Below are positions 5,726 to 6,617 of a DNA stretch of 6,617 bases, piece after piece (position 1 is the first letter of the stretch; the number at the start of each line of letters is the position of its first letter). The notes under the pieces are model-generated. The model was not told where the DNA came from. It ran no database searches and saw nothing but the letters and a program-made list of their open reading frames with translations. This stretch comes from Oscillospiraceae bacterium (GTDB taxonomy: Bacteria > Bacillota_A > Clostridia > Oscillospirales > Ruminococcaceae): contig JAGDDO010000306.1 in NCBI GenBank assembly GCA_017848205.1, positions 1 to 6,617 on the forward strand, given 5' to 3'. The position numbers and the translations under genes are program-made.

Positions 5726-6049
5726 ATGCCGGAAATATCAGAATTCGGACCTGATCTCTATACATTAGTTGATGAAGAGGGCGTTGAACAGACCTTTGAA
5801 CTTCTTGATGTCATGGAGGCAGAAGGAAATACATATTACGCACTTGTACCATACGCTGAAAATCCTGAGGACATTCTTGAAGGCAGCGACGAACTTGTCG
5901 TTCTCAAGATGGAGGAAGTTGACGGCGAGGAACTCCTTGCATCCATTGAAGACGATGAAGAGTTCGAGAGAATCGGCCAGATGTTCCTTGACAGGATCAT
6001 GGAAGAGTTTGACGAGGACGAGGAAGACGAAGCGGAAAATGAAGAATAA
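5726..6049 (+). CDS. DUF1292 / UPF0473 family small acidic protein (YrzB-like)
   Basis: A 107-residue protein that fits the DUF1292 family in length and pattern. It has an N-terminal segment with GPDLYTLVDEEGVEQTFELL (residues 8-27), a central GNTYYALVPY, then ELVVLKMEEVDGEELLASIE, and a helical end. The tail (EEFDEDEEDEAENEE) is extremely acidic. The family is cytoplasmic and widespread in Firmicutes, often near ruvX (yqgF) or other housekeeping genes. Its function is unknown to me and none is assigned. The ATG at 5726 is chosen because AAGGGAG (5712-5718) lies 7 nt upstream. An in-frame start at 5675 would place 17 extra residues over the leader hairpins. Here the gene stands alone, with its own promoter. 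No terminator separates it from the 6S RNA promoter that begins 16 bp after the stop. Confidence 0.9.
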   Translation: MPEISEFGPDLYTLVDEEGVEQTFELLDVMEAEGNTYYALVPYAENPEDILEGSDELVVLKMEEVDGEELLASIEDDEEFERIGQMFLDRIMEEFDEDEEDEAENEE

Positions 6050-6065
6050 TTCATAAAAAACAGAG

Positions 6066-6094
6066 TTGACAAGCCTGTTCTTTTGTGATATAAT
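6066..6094 (+). promoter_or_regulatory. SigA-type promoter of the 6S RNA gene
   Basis: TTGACA (6066-6071) and TATAAT (6089-6094) are separated by 17 bp. A TGA before the -10 box makes an extended -10 element. Transcription should begin near 6101. All twelve hexamer bases match the consensus, which suggests strong constitutive expression. Confidence 0.9.
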
Positions 6095-6100
6095 TCTAAT

Positions 6101-6302
6101 TGAAAAGAAAAAAATGTAATTTCTGCCTTGTACGTTCTATACAGCTCATATAATCCAACACTTTTACTTAGGGAATTTTGCTCTGACTGCGGACTGCAGA
6201 CCTCCTCATTTCGGGACGAAGGGAGTATGAAACTTTCAGGCTGATACCCACCTGCTGAATAAGCGGGTTTTATATGCTGTGTAATACGGCAAGGCGGTAT
6301 AT
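6101..6302 (+). ncRNA. ssrS: 6S RNA (SsrS/BsrA type)
   Basis: The non-coding segment folds as the long interrupted rod typical of 6S RNA. The closing stem pairs CTGCCTTG (6123-6130) with CAAGGCGG (6290-6297). CAGC (6142-6145) pairs with GCTG (6276-6279), and ATATAA (6148-6153) pairs with TTATAT (6270-6275). The large central bubble has a 7-bp hairpin, ACCTGCT / AGCGGGT (6250-6268), on its 3' side, as known for Firmicutes 6S RNAs. Further helices close the apical arm. 6S RNA mimics an open promoter, binds the SigA holoenzyme and represses transcription in slow growth; short product RNAs made on it release the enzyme. A consensus promoter lies just upstream and a terminator just downstream. The identification rests on structure and remembered family sequence, not a model search. 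The exact ends are estimates. Confidence 0.85.
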
Positions 6303-6308
6303 ATTTTT

Positions 6309-6345
6309 AAAACACCAGATACAGTTTTGTACCTGGTGTTTTTGT
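6309..6345 (+). terminator. Intrinsic terminator after the 6S RNA
   Basis: AACACCAG (6311-6318) pairs perfectly with CTGGTGTT (6333-6340). TAC/GTA pairs extend the helix inward past one mismatch, and a T run (TTTTTGTTT, 6339-6347) follows. It probably also ends any readthrough from the DUF1292-family gene. Confidence 0.9.
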
Positions 6346-6373
6346 TTGCCTTGTTGTAAGCACCGATTTAACC

Positions 6374-6461
6374 GCAAATCCGGCGCAGCCTGATTTGCAG
6401 GAGAACAAAAAAACGGGGCTTCGCCCCGTACCCCTGCGCTGATTTATGAAGAAATCAGCGC
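6374..6461. repeat. Dispersed three-hairpin element, copy 3
   Basis: Same layout as 4253-4337. (a) GCAAATC-C-GGC-GCA-GCC-T-GATTTGC (6374-6398), with one C-T mismatch. (b) ACGGGGC-TTC-GCCCCGT (6413-6429), a perfect 7-bp stem. (c) GCGCTGATTT-ATGAAG-AAATCAGCGC (6436-6461), a perfect 10-bp stem. CCCCTGCGCTGATTTAT is shared with copy 2, while hairpins a and b differ on both arms. Confidence 0.85.
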
Positions 6462-6480
6462 TTCTTAATACATACAAAAA

Positions 6481-6545
6481 AGGGGCTGGTAAGAAACTAC
6501 CGTTTTAAAAGGTAATAATCATCACTTCGTGCTGATTATTACTAT
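6481..6545. other. Hairpin pair of unknown role
   Basis: A small hairpin, GGTA-AGAAAC-TACC (6488-6501), is followed by a perfect 10-bp stem, GTAATAATCA / TGATTATTAC (6512-6542), capped by CAC-TTC-GTG. No T run follows on the + strand, and only a weak one (CCTTTT) on the minus strand, so this is not a clear terminator. No ORF is present. Confidence 0.5.
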
Positions 6546-6609
6546 TAAAAAATGGAAAATGAATTTCGATGATAATCGAGATTCATTTTCCATTTATTTT
6601 TTCGTTTTT
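6545..6609. terminator. Long-stem intrinsic terminator, probably bidirectional
   Basis: AAATGGAAAATGAAT (6550-6564) pairs perfectly with ATTCATTTTCCATTT (6581-6595). TTCGAT/ATCGAG extends the helix to 21 bp with one G-U pair and a GATA loop. On the + strand ATTTTTTCGTTTTT follows. On the minus strand a T run corresponding to the A run before 6550 follows. Which transcript it ends lies at least partly outside the window. Confidence 0.7.
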
Positions 6610-6617
6610 AACATGAA

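Overview
The window looks like chromosomal DNA from a low-to-moderate GC member of the Clostridia. The moderate GC content, AGGAGG-type ribosome binding sites, consensus SigA promoters, the gene families present and the dispersed hairpin repeats suggest a Ruminococcus-like (Oscillospiraceae) genome. The genus is an inference, not something the sequence proves.

Layout, left half: the window opens with the 3' end of a phosphoglucomutase/phosphomannomutase gene (to 172), followed by a hairpin repeat. A consensus promoter (268-296) then drives rpmE (zinc-type ribosomal protein L31) through a structured leader, and rpmE ends at a strong terminator. Next comes a tight same-strand cluster of a YigZ/IMPACT-family gene, dnaG (primase) and rpoD (primary sigma factor), with 25-bp gaps and a perfect 10-bp terminator stem after rpoD. 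This is a variant of the macromolecular-synthesis operon (rpsU-dnaG-rpoD in E. coli). Here the first position is taken by a YigZ-family gene, and a different ribosomal protein gene lies just upstream in its own unit.

Layout, right half: about 1.3 kb (4240-5580) contains no convincing intact gene. It is not empty. A consensus promoter facing left (5578-5550) and a bidirectional terminator (4394-4365) enclose about 1.15 kb. Inside is a tandem array whose units alternate between 54 and 57 bp (period 111-112 bp), several hairpins, and fragments of protein-like reading frame broken by stops and frame changes. It is best read as either a decayed repeat-protein gene or a long non-coding RNA; this is the most interesting part of the window. 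A T-tract-rich divergent promoter region then leads rightward into a small acidic DUF1292-family gene and, 50 bp later, a separately promoted 6S RNA gene with its own terminator.

Dispersed structure: two intergenic regions (4253-4337 and 6374-6461) carry the same ordered set of three hairpins, and a partial inverted copy lies at 182-231. The window ends with a set of hairpins, including a 21-bp stem followed by a T-rich run.

Functionally, the window is rich in genes for core information processing: a ribosomal protein, DNA primase, the housekeeping sigma factor, and the 6S RNA expected to bind the RNA polymerase holoenzyme containing that sigma factor.
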